Shown in pieces: positions 11,605-18,760 of a DNA stretch of 64,000 nucleotides; position 1 is the stretch's first letter; every line of letters starts with the position of its first letter. A model generated the notes under the pieces. That model had not been told where the DNA came from. It did no database searches and was given only the letters and a program-made list of their open reading frames with translations. The stretch is from contig JACKCR010000003.1 in NCBI GenBank assembly GCA_020633975.1, positions 248,001-312,000 on the forward strand, written 5' to 3'. The position numbers and the translations under genes were made by a program. The stretch is from Candidatus Eiseniibacteriota bacterium. Lineage in GTDB: Bacteria > Eisenbacteria > RBG-16-71-46 > CAIMUX01.

Positions 11605-11875
11605 CGCAGAGATCGACGCGCACATTCCCCACTGCGAACATGCCACCCGCGGACCCCGCGCGGAACCTGTGCCGGAGGTGAGTGACGCACCCATCGAGTT
11701 CGGACTCTGACTGAGTACTCACGGTTCTGCGGCGTGCGGAGTCTCGGCGCCGAGACTCCGCGCCAGCCGGGCGGGCTGTCCACCGCTCCGCTGGATCGAC
11801 CCACTCTCCCATTTGCACGTCCTCGAAGTAGCCGTGCAGGGTCGCCTCCACCAGGCGCCCTGCACCACGCCCGCC
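11605..11875 (-). pseudogene. Decayed, internally deleted copy of the 14.6-15.95 kb segment
   Basis: Three blocks match the 14.6-15.95 kb region in the same order and orientation. Block 11792-11860 matches 15881-15949 with 68 of 69 bases identical and encodes the lipoprotein C-terminal region (GRLVEATLHGYFEDVQMGEW). Block 11736-11776 matches ~15697-15737 and includes the palindrome. Block 11611-11663 matches 14631-14683 with 53 of 53 bases and encodes part of the beta-helix protein (AGSAGGMFAVGNVRVD). The spacers differ and no intact frame remains. It lies between the stop of the AbiEii gene (11881) and the start of the BNR protein (11430). Confidence 0.85.
11736..11761. repeat. 26-bp perfect palindrome, copy 1
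   Basis: The core GAGTCTCGGCGCCGAGACTC extends by three matched bases on each side. A second copy is at 15698-15721. Both follow the 3' part of the lipoprotein sequence, so it could be that gene's terminator hairpin or a REP-like element. Confidence 0.85.
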
Positions 11876-11880
11876 CAGGA

Positions 11881-12756
11881 TCACTGGCCGACGTCTGTCC
11901 GGTCTCGGAACCCGCGCAGGAACTCACGAACCGTCCCGATCGCCTGTTGCCAGAACCTTGCGGCCTGTTCCGCATCCCCAGGCGTTGCGAGGAACTGAGC
12001 GTACGCGCGTGGCCCATCTTGGCTAGCGTCCAGGAACCTCTGCTCGAGTAGGGCCAGAGCCTCCTCGACGACCTCGTGCGCAGCCACGGGACTGGCCGCG
12101 GCCACGGTTCCGGCGACGCGCGGGCCGCCATCGTAGTTGAGGAGCGTGAACACCAGGTCGTAGGCGTCCTTCGGCGCGTGTCGATCCTGGAACGCGAAGA
12201 TCTTGAGGACGGTGTAGGGAAGGACGTTTGCCACCCGAACCACGACTCGCGACTGTCCGCCTCCATCGAGTCGCTCTCCTTCGAGCTCGTGCTCGATGAA
12301 GTCATCCCGAGCGAGCTGCGCTCCCCGCACGTTGAACGCCCCGAGCTTTGATCCCGTGGACTCACCCTTGGGACGAAAGATGCGGCCTGGCTCGACCTCC
12401 GTCGTCTCACACAGGAACTCTATGAGTACCTTCGTGCCGTCGACATCGCGGGTCCACTGATAGCTCGAGGATCCCGGCTCGAAACCAGCGCTTTGCAGGT
12501 TGTTCTGCAGCGTGCGGTAGGTCTCCGGTGTCTTGTCGTCGAGCGCGAGTCCGATGATCAGGTCGACATCGGTGGTCCCGACGTGAGGCGAGACCCCTTC
12601 CGGGAGCTCCCCTATCAGATACCTCGGCGCAAGCCCACCGGCCAGATAGATGCGTTCGCGCCATGGACCCAAGTCACCGATCAGGGTAATCAGCACCCGC
12701 TCGCAGCGCTCGGTAGCTTCCTCGTTGTAGTCCGAGGTGTGTCGGCGGCCGTTCAA
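11881..12756 (-). CDS. AbiEii-type nucleotidyltransferase toxin (type IV toxin-antitoxin)
   Basis: A 291-residue protein with a TTG start at 12756 that overlaps the stop of the preceding antitoxin gene (TTGA). Nucleotidyltransferase signature: YLAGGLAPRYL (Gly-Gly 40-41), then TTDVDLII (61-68) carrying the two metal-binding Asp residues, and VLIEF as the likely third carboxylate. Further on, KDAYDLVFTLL matches the KDxxDL motif of AbiEii/MenT-like enzymes. Family members modify tRNA or other targets with nucleotides and arrest growth, often after phage infection. Length and gene order (antitoxin first) fit the AbiE family. Expression is probably coupled to the upstream antitoxin. Confidence 0.82.
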   Translation of the reverse strand: MNGRRHTSDYNEEATERCERVLITLIGDLGPWRERIYLAGGLAPRYLIGELPEGVSPHVGTTDVDLIIGLALDDKTPETYRTLQNNLQSAGFEPGSSSYQWTRDVDGTKVLIEFLCETTEVEPGRIFRPKGESTGSKLGAFNVRGAQLARDDFIEHELEGERLDGGGQSRVVVRVANVLPYTVLKIFAFQDRHAPKDAYDLVFTLLNYDGGPRVAGTVAAASPVAAHEVVEEALALLEQRFLDASQDGPRAYAQFLATPGDAEQAARFWQQAIGTVREFLRGFRDRTDVGQ

Positions 12757-13805
12757 AACTGAATCAGCTCCTTCCGAAGGTGCTCAGCCTGCTCCCTGCC
12801 GCGGCGCGGATCCCGCAGAAGGTCGGCGTAGAGCCGGAACCGGTTCACGACGCAAGTTCCATGCGTCCGCTCACGGAACGCCAGCGGTGCGTCGTTCTTC
12901 TCCTGAAGGAAGACGACGTTGTGTCCCTCTCCGGCCGGTGTGGCGCCGGTTGCCTCGAAGAGATCGTCCTCACCGGCGATCGCCTCCACCCAAACATCGA
13001 CCACCGGAACGGCTGTGACGAACGGCGCAACGAGCGAAGCCGCTGCCGCTCCCGTGAGAGCGTGCGCGATACCGTTCGCCTCCAGCCTCTGGCTGAGCTG
13101 CTCCATCACTTGACGCGGCGTCTGCGCGAGCAGGTATGCCAGCGTACGTCTCGGTCGATCCCCGTGCTCTTCCGCCCAGAGATCCAGTAGCGCCGTCGGA
13201 TTCACGACACGGCGTACGCGGTTCGGCCCGGCCCCTTCGTGGGCGGCGATGCCCTCACGCTCGAGCCGCGTCAACACACGGTGCGCGAGAGCTGTCGATA
13301 CGCCGGCGACGGCCGCCAGGGTTGCCACCTGCCACTCCCGTGCCGGGTCCACGAGCAACGCCTGCGCAGCCAGTCCGGCCTTTCCCCTCAGCCGGGTCGG
13401 AGCCGGCAGCGTTTGGGATCCCTTCGGCTGACGGCGCCCCTCTATATGGATGAGCAGCCCGGGGAGTTCGAGGTGGACGTTGCCGAGACCGTCGACCACC
13501 GAGATGCCGTGGTCCCTCAGGATGTCCCGAGCCTGCGCAGTAGTGTGGCCCGCGACGAGGAGTACGTGGTTGCCGGGGAGGAGCCGCGTCTGGTGGATCA
13601 CTTGCCAAACGATCCCTGCATTCACGGTTCGCTTGAACTCCACCACGATCGGAGTCTCTCGGCCTGCGAATGTCACGCGGGCGTCGGCCCCACGACGTTC
13701 CCTCAGCGGCTTGTCGCTGACCGTCAGGCCGGGGACCTCGCGGAGGATGCGCAGGGCCTCCGCCTCGAAGGTGCCTTGGATAGTTACTGTTTGGTCGTTC
13801 TTCAC
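12753..13805 (-). CDS. AbiEi-type antitoxin / autorepressor
   Basis: About 350 residues. I place the start at GTG 13805, just inside the proposed promoter/operator; ATG 13844 and GTG 13925 are longer in-frame alternatives that would put the promoter inside the gene. The N-terminal part contains PIVVEFKRTVNAG, a restriction-nuclease-like fold motif common in this family. A winged-helix segment follows (EWQVATLAAVAGVSTALAHR VL...). The C-terminal domain (PRRTLAYLLAQTPRQVMEQL ... GTCVVNRFRLYADLLRDPRR) is typical of AbiEi_2 antitoxins. Type IV antitoxins usually repress their own operon and counteract the toxin's effect. The stop overlaps the toxin start by 4 bases. Confidence 0.8.
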   Translation of the reverse strand: MKNDQTVTIQGTFEAEALRILREVPGLTVSDKPLRERRGADARVTFAGRETPIVVEFKRTVNAGIVWQVIHQTRLLPGNHVLLVAGHTTAQARDILRDHGISVVDGLGNVHLELPGLLIHIEGRRQPKGSQTLPAPTRLRGKAGLAAQALLVDPAREWQVATLAAVAGVSTALAHRVLTRLEREGIAAHEGAGPNRVRRVVNPTALLDLWAEEHGDRPRRTLAYLLAQTPRQVMEQLSQRLEANGIAHALTGAAAASLVAPFVTAVPVVDVWVEAIAGEDDLFEATGATPAGEGHNVVFLQEKNDAPLAFRERTHGTCVVNRFRLYADLLRDPRRGREQAEHLRKELIQF

Positions 13806-13843
13806 AATGCTACGAAATATAGTCGCATTGTAAATATTGTCCA
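13804..13843 (-). promoter_or_regulatory. Promoter and inverted-repeat operator of the AbiE operon
   Basis: On the minus strand, TGGACA (13843-13838) and TATATT (13821-13816) are separated by 16 bases, a good sigma-70 pair in an AT-rich patch that stands out from the GC-rich surroundings. An imperfect inverted repeat, ACAATGCTAC (13804-13813) with GTCGCATTGT (13822-13831), 9 of 10 paired, covers the -10 element and start site. The expected transcript start is within a few bases of GTG 13805, so the message may be leaderless. This fits known AbiEi self-repression; binding is inferred. Confidence 0.55.
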
Positions 13844-13844
13844 T

Positions 13845-14172
13845 CGATATTCTGCTGGAGATCGGCCATCTACGAGGTCGATTGGGGGACTCTCGCGTGT
13901 TGGCCGCCCCCCAAAGCATCGCCACAAAGCTCGCTCAAAACTGAACCGAAACCACATCACAGAACGTTAGTTCCGGTACGTTCCCCGAGTCGGGCAAGCC
14001 AAAGAAACGAGCCGCAGAGGAAGGCAGAGACGCGGCCTATCCCAAGCAGAGGCGCTGACGACGATCAGACGGAAGACGGGAACTCGAAGCTAGCGGCCTC
14101 CGCTCATCGATATCGTCCGCCAGCCCTACGCAACTCGCCCGGGGTTTCGAGACACAGAACAGGAAGCTGCAT
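13845..14172. other. Gene-free stretch upstream of the AbiE operon
   Basis: 328 bases with only short, unconvincing open frames on both strands. The AbiEi frame stays open back to 13925, but that part lies upstream of the proposed promoter. I see no terminator or repeat. Confidence 0.4.
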
Positions 14173-15330
14173 TCAGTCCTGCGTCTTGGGCCGAACTCCC
14201 ACCTTGACGCTGTCTGCGCTGCTACCGCCAAACCGACGCTTGAGGTCACCCCAACTCGTCGTCTTCAACGGGGTGACCTCGCAGCCAGCTGGGTACGCTC
14301 CGATTGGCCCCTGGCACTCGCGGTGACCGTCGCCGAACGGACCGATGAGGGTGGAGGACTCACTGAGCCGGAAGTCTTCCGCTTCTTCGTCGCAGAACTG
14401 CGGTGGCGCGACGAAGTGTTGCCACTCGGCGGTTGGGAGGAAGCACGACTCGGCGATCGTACCGTCGTTGTGCCAGAACACATTGCAGCCGCAGTTCCCG
14501 AACCCCGCCGCGATGTACGCGAACCCTTCGTTCTCCGAGAAGATGCTGTTGAAGACGCCGGTCGGCTCCGTCACGTCGACTTCCATGAACAAGGCACCGT
14601 CGCCGGCCTCGTTCTGGACGAACGTGCAGTGATCGACGCGCACATTCCCCACTGCGAACATGCCACCCGCGGACCCCGCGCGGTTCCGGTAGAAGAGGCA
14701 CCGCTCGACCCGGGCCGTCCCTTCGTTCGTCGCATCGATCGCGAGTCCACCGCCGCCACCCGTTGGGCCCCAGGGCACGCCTCCTGCCTCGTTCTCGATG
14801 AACTTGCAGTCCAGGATCTCCGCGACTTCGCCGAGGTGGACGGCTACCTCGAGGCCGCCGCCGCCCAGCGTACCGCCAATGCCTGTGTTTCCGCGGAACG
14901 TGCAGCGCTCGATGCGCGCGGAACTCAGGATCGTGGTCTGGCCAGGGCAATCCTCTATCGTGCAGTCCGTGATCGCAAAGGATCCAGCGATCTGCGTATA
15001 GACACCGAAATTGTCTCCTGATCGGAATCCGAACCCTGTGACCGTGACACTGTCAGCATCTCCATTGGCCGAGAACCCCTGTGTCATGGTCAACGCCGCG
15101 CCCTCGAGCGACTTCAAGTGGACGCTCGTGTCGGTCACTTGGACTCGTTCTTCGTAGGTCCCCGGGCCGACGAAGATCCGATCCCCGTCGGCCGCTTGAT
15201 CTACAGCACCCTGGATGGTCGGAGCGTCGCCACTACCGTCCACGTATACATACCAGTCTCGGGCGAGTGCCTGGCTGGAGAGCCCGGCGACACTCGCCAA
15301 CCAGGTGAGGATCGAGATGCGTAGCTTCAT
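14173..15330 (-). CDS. Secreted right-handed beta-helix protein (no FlgD tail)
   Basis: About 385 residues from ATG 15330 with GGAG five bases upstream. Signal peptide MKLRISILTWLASVAGLSSQ ALA. APTIQGAVDQAADGDRIFV is the typical opening of pectin-lyase-like solenoids, followed by rungs such as ITDCTIEDCPGQTT, ARIERCTFRGN, VAEILDCKFIENEAGG, ARVERCLFYRN, VRVDHCTFVQNEAGD. Instead of an FlgD-Ig tail it ends with IGAYPAGCEVTPLKTTSWGD then LKRRF and a 16-residue extension. The same C-terminal pattern ends the beta-helix protein at 19959. An orphan sorting-tail sequence ends only 8 bases upstream of its start codon. Substrate unknown; many such proteins are surface structures or adhesins rather than enzymes. 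Confidence 0.85.
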   Translation of the reverse strand: MKLRISILTWLASVAGLSSQALARDWYVYVDGSGDAPTIQGAVDQAADGDRIFVGPGTYEERVQVTDTSVHLKSLEGAALTMTQGFSANGDADSVTVTGFGFRSGDNFGVYTQIAGSFAITDCTIEDCPGQTTILSSARIERCTFRGNTGIGGTLGGGGLEVAVHLGEVAEILDCKFIENEAGGVPWGPTGGGGGLAIDATNEGTARVERCLFYRNRAGSAGGMFAVGNVRVDHCTFVQNEAGDGALFMEVDVTEPTGVFNSIFSENEGFAYIAAGFGNCGCNVFWHNDGTIAESCFLPTAEWQHFVAPPQFCDEEAEDFRLSESSTLIGPFGDGHRECQGPIGAYPAGCEVTPLKTTSWGDLKRRFGGSSADSVKVGVRPKTQD

Positions 15331-15338
15331 GGGTGCTC

Positions 15339-15518
15339 CTACTTCAGAAGTACGACGCGTCCTTCCTCCAACTTGCCTGACCCGGCGAGACGGACGAAGT
15401 AGACTCCGGCGGCGACACGCCGAGAGGCGTCGTCGCGGCCGTCCCACCACACCTCGTGAGGTCCTGAGGCTACGGGACCATCGACGAGAGTCCGAATCGA
15501 ACGACCGGCGACATCATC
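15339..15518 (-). pseudogene. Orphan C-terminal sorting tail (gene remnant)
   Basis: The frame ending at 15339 encodes DVAGRSIRTLVDGPVASGPH, then WWDGRDDASRRVAAGVYFVRL and a basic end, the C-terminal half of an FlgD-Ig/Por-type sorting tail. Upstream of ~15518 the expected VxLxVY strand and PNPF start are missing and replaced by unrelated sequence, and no gene body exists. It is the 3' remnant of a lost secreted-protein gene, directly abutting the start of the beta-helix gene at 15330. Confidence 0.75.
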
Positions 15519-15588
15519 TGTGGCCAACCATTCTCGAGTGTATATGGTGCGTCTCCTACGCGGAAACCGTGGATTCGTTTGGTATGAC

Positions 15589-15606
15589 AACGATTCATGA
15601 ATCGTT
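15589..15606. repeat. 18-bp perfect palindrome
   Basis: AACGATTCATGAATCGTT reads the same on both strands and lies in non-coding sequence between the orphan tail and the second palindrome. It is AT-richer than its surroundings and could be a dimeric regulator site. No second copy was noticed. Confidence 0.6.
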
Positions 15607-15697
15607 CGACTGGATGAACGCTGGAACGATGCCGGTGGCGTGCGCCGCACTCATTGGAGTTCCGCCCCTGGCTGAGTGCGTGCGCGTCTGCTGAGTA

Positions 15698-15721
15698 CGG
15701 AGTCTCGGCGCCGAGACTCCG
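15698..15721. repeat. 24-bp perfect palindrome, copy 2
   Basis: Core GAGTCTCGGCGCCGAGACTC plus two matched bases on each side. It lies 94 bases downstream of the lipoprotein stop (15815, minus strand) and may act as that gene's terminator. Copy 1 is at 11736-11761. Confidence 0.8.
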
Positions 15722-15814
15722 CGCCGGCCGGGCGGAGCTCGGCGACAGCCTGTTCTGGAGCACGCTATGAAGGTGGGCCGCGGATCAGCAAACACGGCCC
15801 GGGCTACCGTCGCG

Positions 15815-16528
15815 TCAGTTGTAGTCCGGGACTGGGCAGTCGAAGGCCCAGTTGCGGAGGATCAGCTCCATCGGCTCGTCTGGATCGACCCACTCACCCA
15901 TTTGCACGTCCTCGAAGTAGCCGTGCAGGGTCGCCTCCACCAGGCGCCCCGCGACGCGTCCGTTCGGGGAGGGATCGAAGACGTCGAACTCGACCAGGCC
16001 GCCGCCTCCGTTCGAGGGCGAGAACGTGAGGATCTGTGCTTCGCTCATCCGGTGTCCGCGGTCCGGACGGTACGTCACGCGGATCACGTTGCCGAACTCC
16101 TCGTCGAACTCGAGCACGTCGCCCTCCTCGATCTCGTCCGGATCGAAGTTGATGTCCAACCCTGGCCAGAGGGTCGCCATCCGGGTGCCGGTCGCGAAGC
16201 GGACGCCGAAGGATCGGTAAACACCCCAGTCACTCTCGCGGCTGTCGACGTATGCCGATCCCGGCTTCATCGTCACCGTGAGCGGCTTGCCGTTCATCTC
16301 CATGTAAAACGGCTGATCCGGGTCCGGCTCCGGCGAACTGCTGCAGCCATGGATGCAGAGCGAGAGGACCGAGAGGGTGAGCCAAGCCCAGGTCGATGCC
16401 CTGTTCGCCGACCGGTTCGATGCCCTGTTCGCCGACCGGATCGATACTCTGTTCGTCGACCGGGTCGATACCCTGTTCGCAAACCGATTCGACACCGGGT
16501 CCGTCGACAGAAGCGGAACGAACGACAC
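15815..16528 (-). CDS. Lipoprotein with tandem-repeat N-terminal region
   Basis: About 237 residues if read from GTG 16528; the true start is uncertain because the first ~45 residues are encoded by a 24-bp tandem repeat and read as Asn/Arg/Ser-rich octapeptides (STNRVSIR, SANRASNR). A lipoprotein signal follows (STWAWLTLSVLSLCIHGC, Cys near residue 62), then SSSPEPDPDQPFYMEMNGKP. The mature domain is acidic and beta-rich (DGVEFDVFDPS, GRLVEATLHGYFEDVQMGEW), resembling small DUF6252-like or hypothetical lipoproteins, and I assign no function. A 69-base piece of its 3' end is duplicated at 11792-11860. The palindrome at 15698-15721 lies downstream. Confidence 0.72.
   Translation of the reverse strand: MSFVPLLSTDPVSNRFANRVSTRSTNRVSIRSANRASNRSANRASTWAWLTLSVLSLCIHGCSSSPEPDPDQPFYMEMNGKPLTVTMKPGSAYVDSRESDWGVYRSFGVRFATGTRMATLWPGLDINFDPDEIEEGDVLEFDEEFGNVIRVTYRPDRGHRMSEAQILTFSPSNGGGGLVEFDVFDPSPNGRVAGRLVEATLHGYFEDVQMGEWVDPDEPMELILRNWAFDCPVPDYN
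16390..16485. repeat. Four tandem 24-bp units
   Basis: Units begin at 16390, 16414, 16438 and 16462, each a variant of GGTTCGATGCCCTGTTCGCC GACC, with a degenerate fifth after 16485. Being a multiple of 3, the repeat keeps frame and encodes an octapeptide in the N-terminal region of the lipoprotein at 15815. Confidence 0.85.
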
Positions 16529-17776
16529 GAGGCCCCCCTTTGCTCGAGTTCGCGGCCACTCGGAGTGCGTGGCGAAGCGCCAGGCAACGGGAATGCGGGT
16601 CCGAGTGGTGGATCACGTGAAACGCGTGCTTCTGGGCCGCTGTATCGGCGGATCGCGACGTTTTCTGGAGCGATGGGAGACGTTGGGGGTCCAGGGGGGA
16701 TCGACGACGCCACAACGACAGCCGATGGCGGTCCCCAAACCTCGTATCCTCTTCGTTCTGTTGGCGTTGAACGTACGGACGGGCCCTGGGATGGCTGCAA
16801 AGGCCATGGAAACTGACTTTGCTCGTGTTCTAGCGGCTACACGGGTCGTGGCAAGTGTTGCTGTCCACGACGGGAGCGGCGCAGAGACCGCTCTGCACGC
16901 GAGGGGTGGAGTCGTTCGCCATGCGACTGAGGCATTTCCTCTGATCGATCGTTCCCGGTCCGGTGCAACGGTGCCAGCAACGGCCAGTCCTCGAGGCGCA
17001 GCGGCTCGAGGGCTGGGGTTTCCAGTCGACGGACCAAACTCCACGCCTGTACCAACGGCCGCCGAGAATGAAAGGACGATCCGTAGCGGTTCACCTCCCG
17101 GCGTAGCGCCGGAACATCCGGTTTGAGCGGCTGCATCGGGACCTCTGCGACATCGTGTCGGCCATCGCGCGGGTGCAGATCTTGCTGCGAACGTCGACTG
17201 GCCGGGCCGTAGCAGTGCGGACACCTATGGAAGTTTCGCCGGACACTTTGACAGCGGCTCGAACTGGACCGTGAATCCGAGAGGCCGCAAGTGTGCGGCT
17301 ACGGAGCCGGCAGAGAGAGTTTCGGAGGGCTTTGCAGCGGCTCCAAGATCGCCGTGGATTGTTTTGCTGACAGTTACGGCGGTTCGATGCCCGGCACAGG
17401 CTCTTGCCGGGGTCCGAAGGGCCCTGAACTCGGTCACGACGGTCACTTCTTTGAGCCGAGCTACCGTCACGGCGGGTCTGTCGCAATTCATCGGGATCGA
17501 GCGTGTCGCGGCGAGGCTGGCGGGGACTTCGGTGGTTCTCTGTGCGCTCATGGTGGGGGTGGGCCCCATTCCGTGTGCCAGACCGGGCATGAGTGTGGCA
17601 CCGGTCGAGAGGAGCGACGGGGGCCGGACGGTAGTGCGCGAGGAGCGTGGGAGTTGGTCGGTTGGTCTGTCAGGGAAATGCGGCCCGTCGCGTCCGGTTC
17701 TGGCGCTAAGGACTTCCATGCCAGATACTTACACTTCAGCCAACGGCCTCCTCCCGCGTAACTCTTGCCAGCTTGA
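16529..17776. other. 1.25-kb stretch without a convincing gene
   Basis: Open frames exist on both strands (for example 17225-17719 minus and 17271-17780 plus). None has a ribosome site, recognisable domain or protein-like hydropathy, and they overlap one another. It lies between the repeat-bearing lipoprotein and the toxin-antitoxin pair and may be decayed sequence of an accessory island. Confidence 0.4.
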
Positions 17777-17810
17777 TTGACGCAATTTGCTACTTTTGGT
17801 GTACGATATT
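17777..17810 (+). promoter_or_regulatory. Possible promoter of the DUF4258/MqsA-like operon
   Basis: TTGACG (17777-17782) is followed after 19 bases by TACGAT (17802-17807) in a locally AT-rich patch. Spacing is longer than ideal, so this is tentative. Confidence 0.35.
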
Positions 17811-17830
17811 GCTGCGGCGCCACCAGGCAG

Positions 17831-17840
17831 CCCCCCCCCC
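17831..17840 (+). repeat. C10 homopolymer in the toxin leader
   Basis: Ten consecutive C bases followed directly by GGGAG, 16 bases upstream of the toxin start codon. Such tracts are slippage-prone and could change leader spacing or structure. Confidence 0.8.
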
Positions 17841-17856
17841 GGGAGAAGCAAACCCG

Positions 17857-18150
17857 ATGGATGATGTGAGGGAGTTGAGGAAGGTCCTGGCAGAGGCCGC
17901 GAACGGAAGCCGCGCCATTCGCTACCAGAGGCATGCTCAGGAGAGGATGCTGCAACGAGATGTCACGACGGACGACCTGCTGTACCTACTCGACCATCCG
18001 AGTTGCATCGAGCCGCAGGAGGTCGAGCTGAGCGGAGAGGAGAAGTTCCGTGTGGAGGGTTGCGACACCGACGGCCGCCGGCTTGCGGTGGTTGTGGTCG
18101 TGCCACCGGATCGGAATGAGCTGCGGATCATCACGGTGGTGACACCGTGA
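17857..18150 (+). CDS. DUF4258-family toxin-like protein
   Basis: 97 residues from ATG 17857, preceded by GGGAGAAG. The core IRYQRHAQERMLQRDVTTDD LLYLLDHPSCIEP and the closing strands LAVVVVVPPDRNELRIITVV match DUF4258, a small RelE/MqsR-like fold with the conserved His-Ala-x-x-Arg-Met motif. Such proteins are typically paired with an MqsA- or HigA-like antitoxin, and the next gene is exactly that. Enzymatic RNase activity is inferred from the fold and context, not shown. The stop (18148-18150) lies 29 bases before the preferred antitoxin start, and a GTG at 18147 would overlap it. Confidence 0.75.
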   Translation: MDDVRELRKVLAEAANGSRAIRYQRHAQERMLQRDVTTDDLLYLLDHPSCIEPQEVELSGEEKFRVEGCDTDGRRLAVVVVVPPDRNELRIITVVTP

Positions 18151-18179
18151 CCAGGAGAGACGCGAGAGAGAGGGCGACA

Positions 18180-18674
18180 ATGGACGGGCAGAAGAGCTGT
18201 CTGAGCTGTGGCGGAAGTCTGCAGTCTCTGGATCAGTCCTATCACTACTTGGAATGCGGGCTGCCCAACGTGTATCTCGAGGGCGTGCAGTCCACATGTG
18301 AGCAGTGCGGCGAGATCGAAGTGACCATCCCCAACGTGCCGGCGCTGCATAGGGCGATTGGTGACCACGTGATTCGATACGGGAGTTTGACGCCTGCGGA
18401 ACTTCGATTCCTGCGCAAGTCCGCCCGGCTCACGCAGGAGCAGCTTGCGAACGAGATGGAGATCAATCGCAGCACCATCAACAGGTGGGAGACCGCTGAC
18501 GAAAAGGTGTGGAGCAAGAGCGAGGACTTCCTCATCCGGGTGATCTGGGTCCAGCACATGTACGGGCTCCGCGACGAACTGGATGCATTGAAGAATCAGC
18601 TCTTTGAGATGGTCCGGCGAGCGAAGGAACGCGAAGACATCCGAATCAACCTAGCTGAACTAGTCACGACTTGA
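18180..18674 (+). CDS. MqsA/YgiT-type zinc-finger HTH antitoxin, 3' end altered by an IS
   Basis: 164 residues from ATG 18180 (GAGAGAGAGGG upstream; GTG 18147 overlapping the toxin stop is the alternative). The N-terminal YgiT-type zinc finger has CLSCGG and CEQCGE. The C-terminal XRE helix-turn-helix is LTPAELRFLRKSARLTQEQL ANEMEINRSTINRWE. Zn-finger plus HTH is the MqsA arrangement: it binds the toxin and represses the operon. The final four codons and stop (18660-18674) lie within the left end of the IS481 element. Removing the element and one CCTAGC copy restores the frame into ADIRTAA with a stop at 19886-19888, so the native last six residues were replaced by five. The core domains are intact, so it is probably still functional. 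Confidence 0.82.
   Translation: MDGQKSCLSCGGSLQSLDQSYHYLECGLPNVYLEGVQSTCEQCGEIEVTIPNVPALHRAIGDHVIRYGSLTPAELRFLRKSARLTQEQLANEMEINRSTINRWETADEKVWSKSEDFLIRVIWVQHMYGLRDELDALKNQLFEMVRRAKEREDIRINLAELVTT
18650..18655 (+). repeat. Target-site duplication, left copy
   Basis: CCTAGC directly before the left end of the IS element; the identical right copy is at 19861-19866. Confidence 0.85.
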
Positions 18675-18697
18675 TCTGACACCGAGCTTGAAGAAGT

Positions 18698-18760
18698 GAG
18701 GGTCATCCGTTCTGATTGGAAGTGCTGAAGCTTTCAACCCGAACACAGGAGATGACCCTC
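18698..18760 (+). promoter_or_regulatory. Leader hairpin that could mask the transposase start
   Basis: GAGGGTCATC (18698-18707) is perfectly complementary to GATGACCCTC (18751-18760). The right arm sits between the AGGAG ribosome site (18747-18751) and GTG 18761. Only a transcript starting outside the element would contain both arms, a known way for insertion sequences to avoid activation by outside promoters. Confidence 0.5.

Noticed and set aside
13806-13925. Longer AbiEi starts at ATG 13844 and GTG 13925
   Set aside because: They would place a good promoter and operator within the coding sequence; the shorter GTG start is preferred but not proven.
16390-16485. CRISPR array
   Set aside because: The repeats are directly tandem, 24 bp without spacers, and in frame with a protein; no cas genes are present.
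16353-17780. Overlapping open frames on both strands in the gene-poor stretch
   Set aside because: No ribosome sites, no domains, and mutually overlapping; composition is not protein-like.
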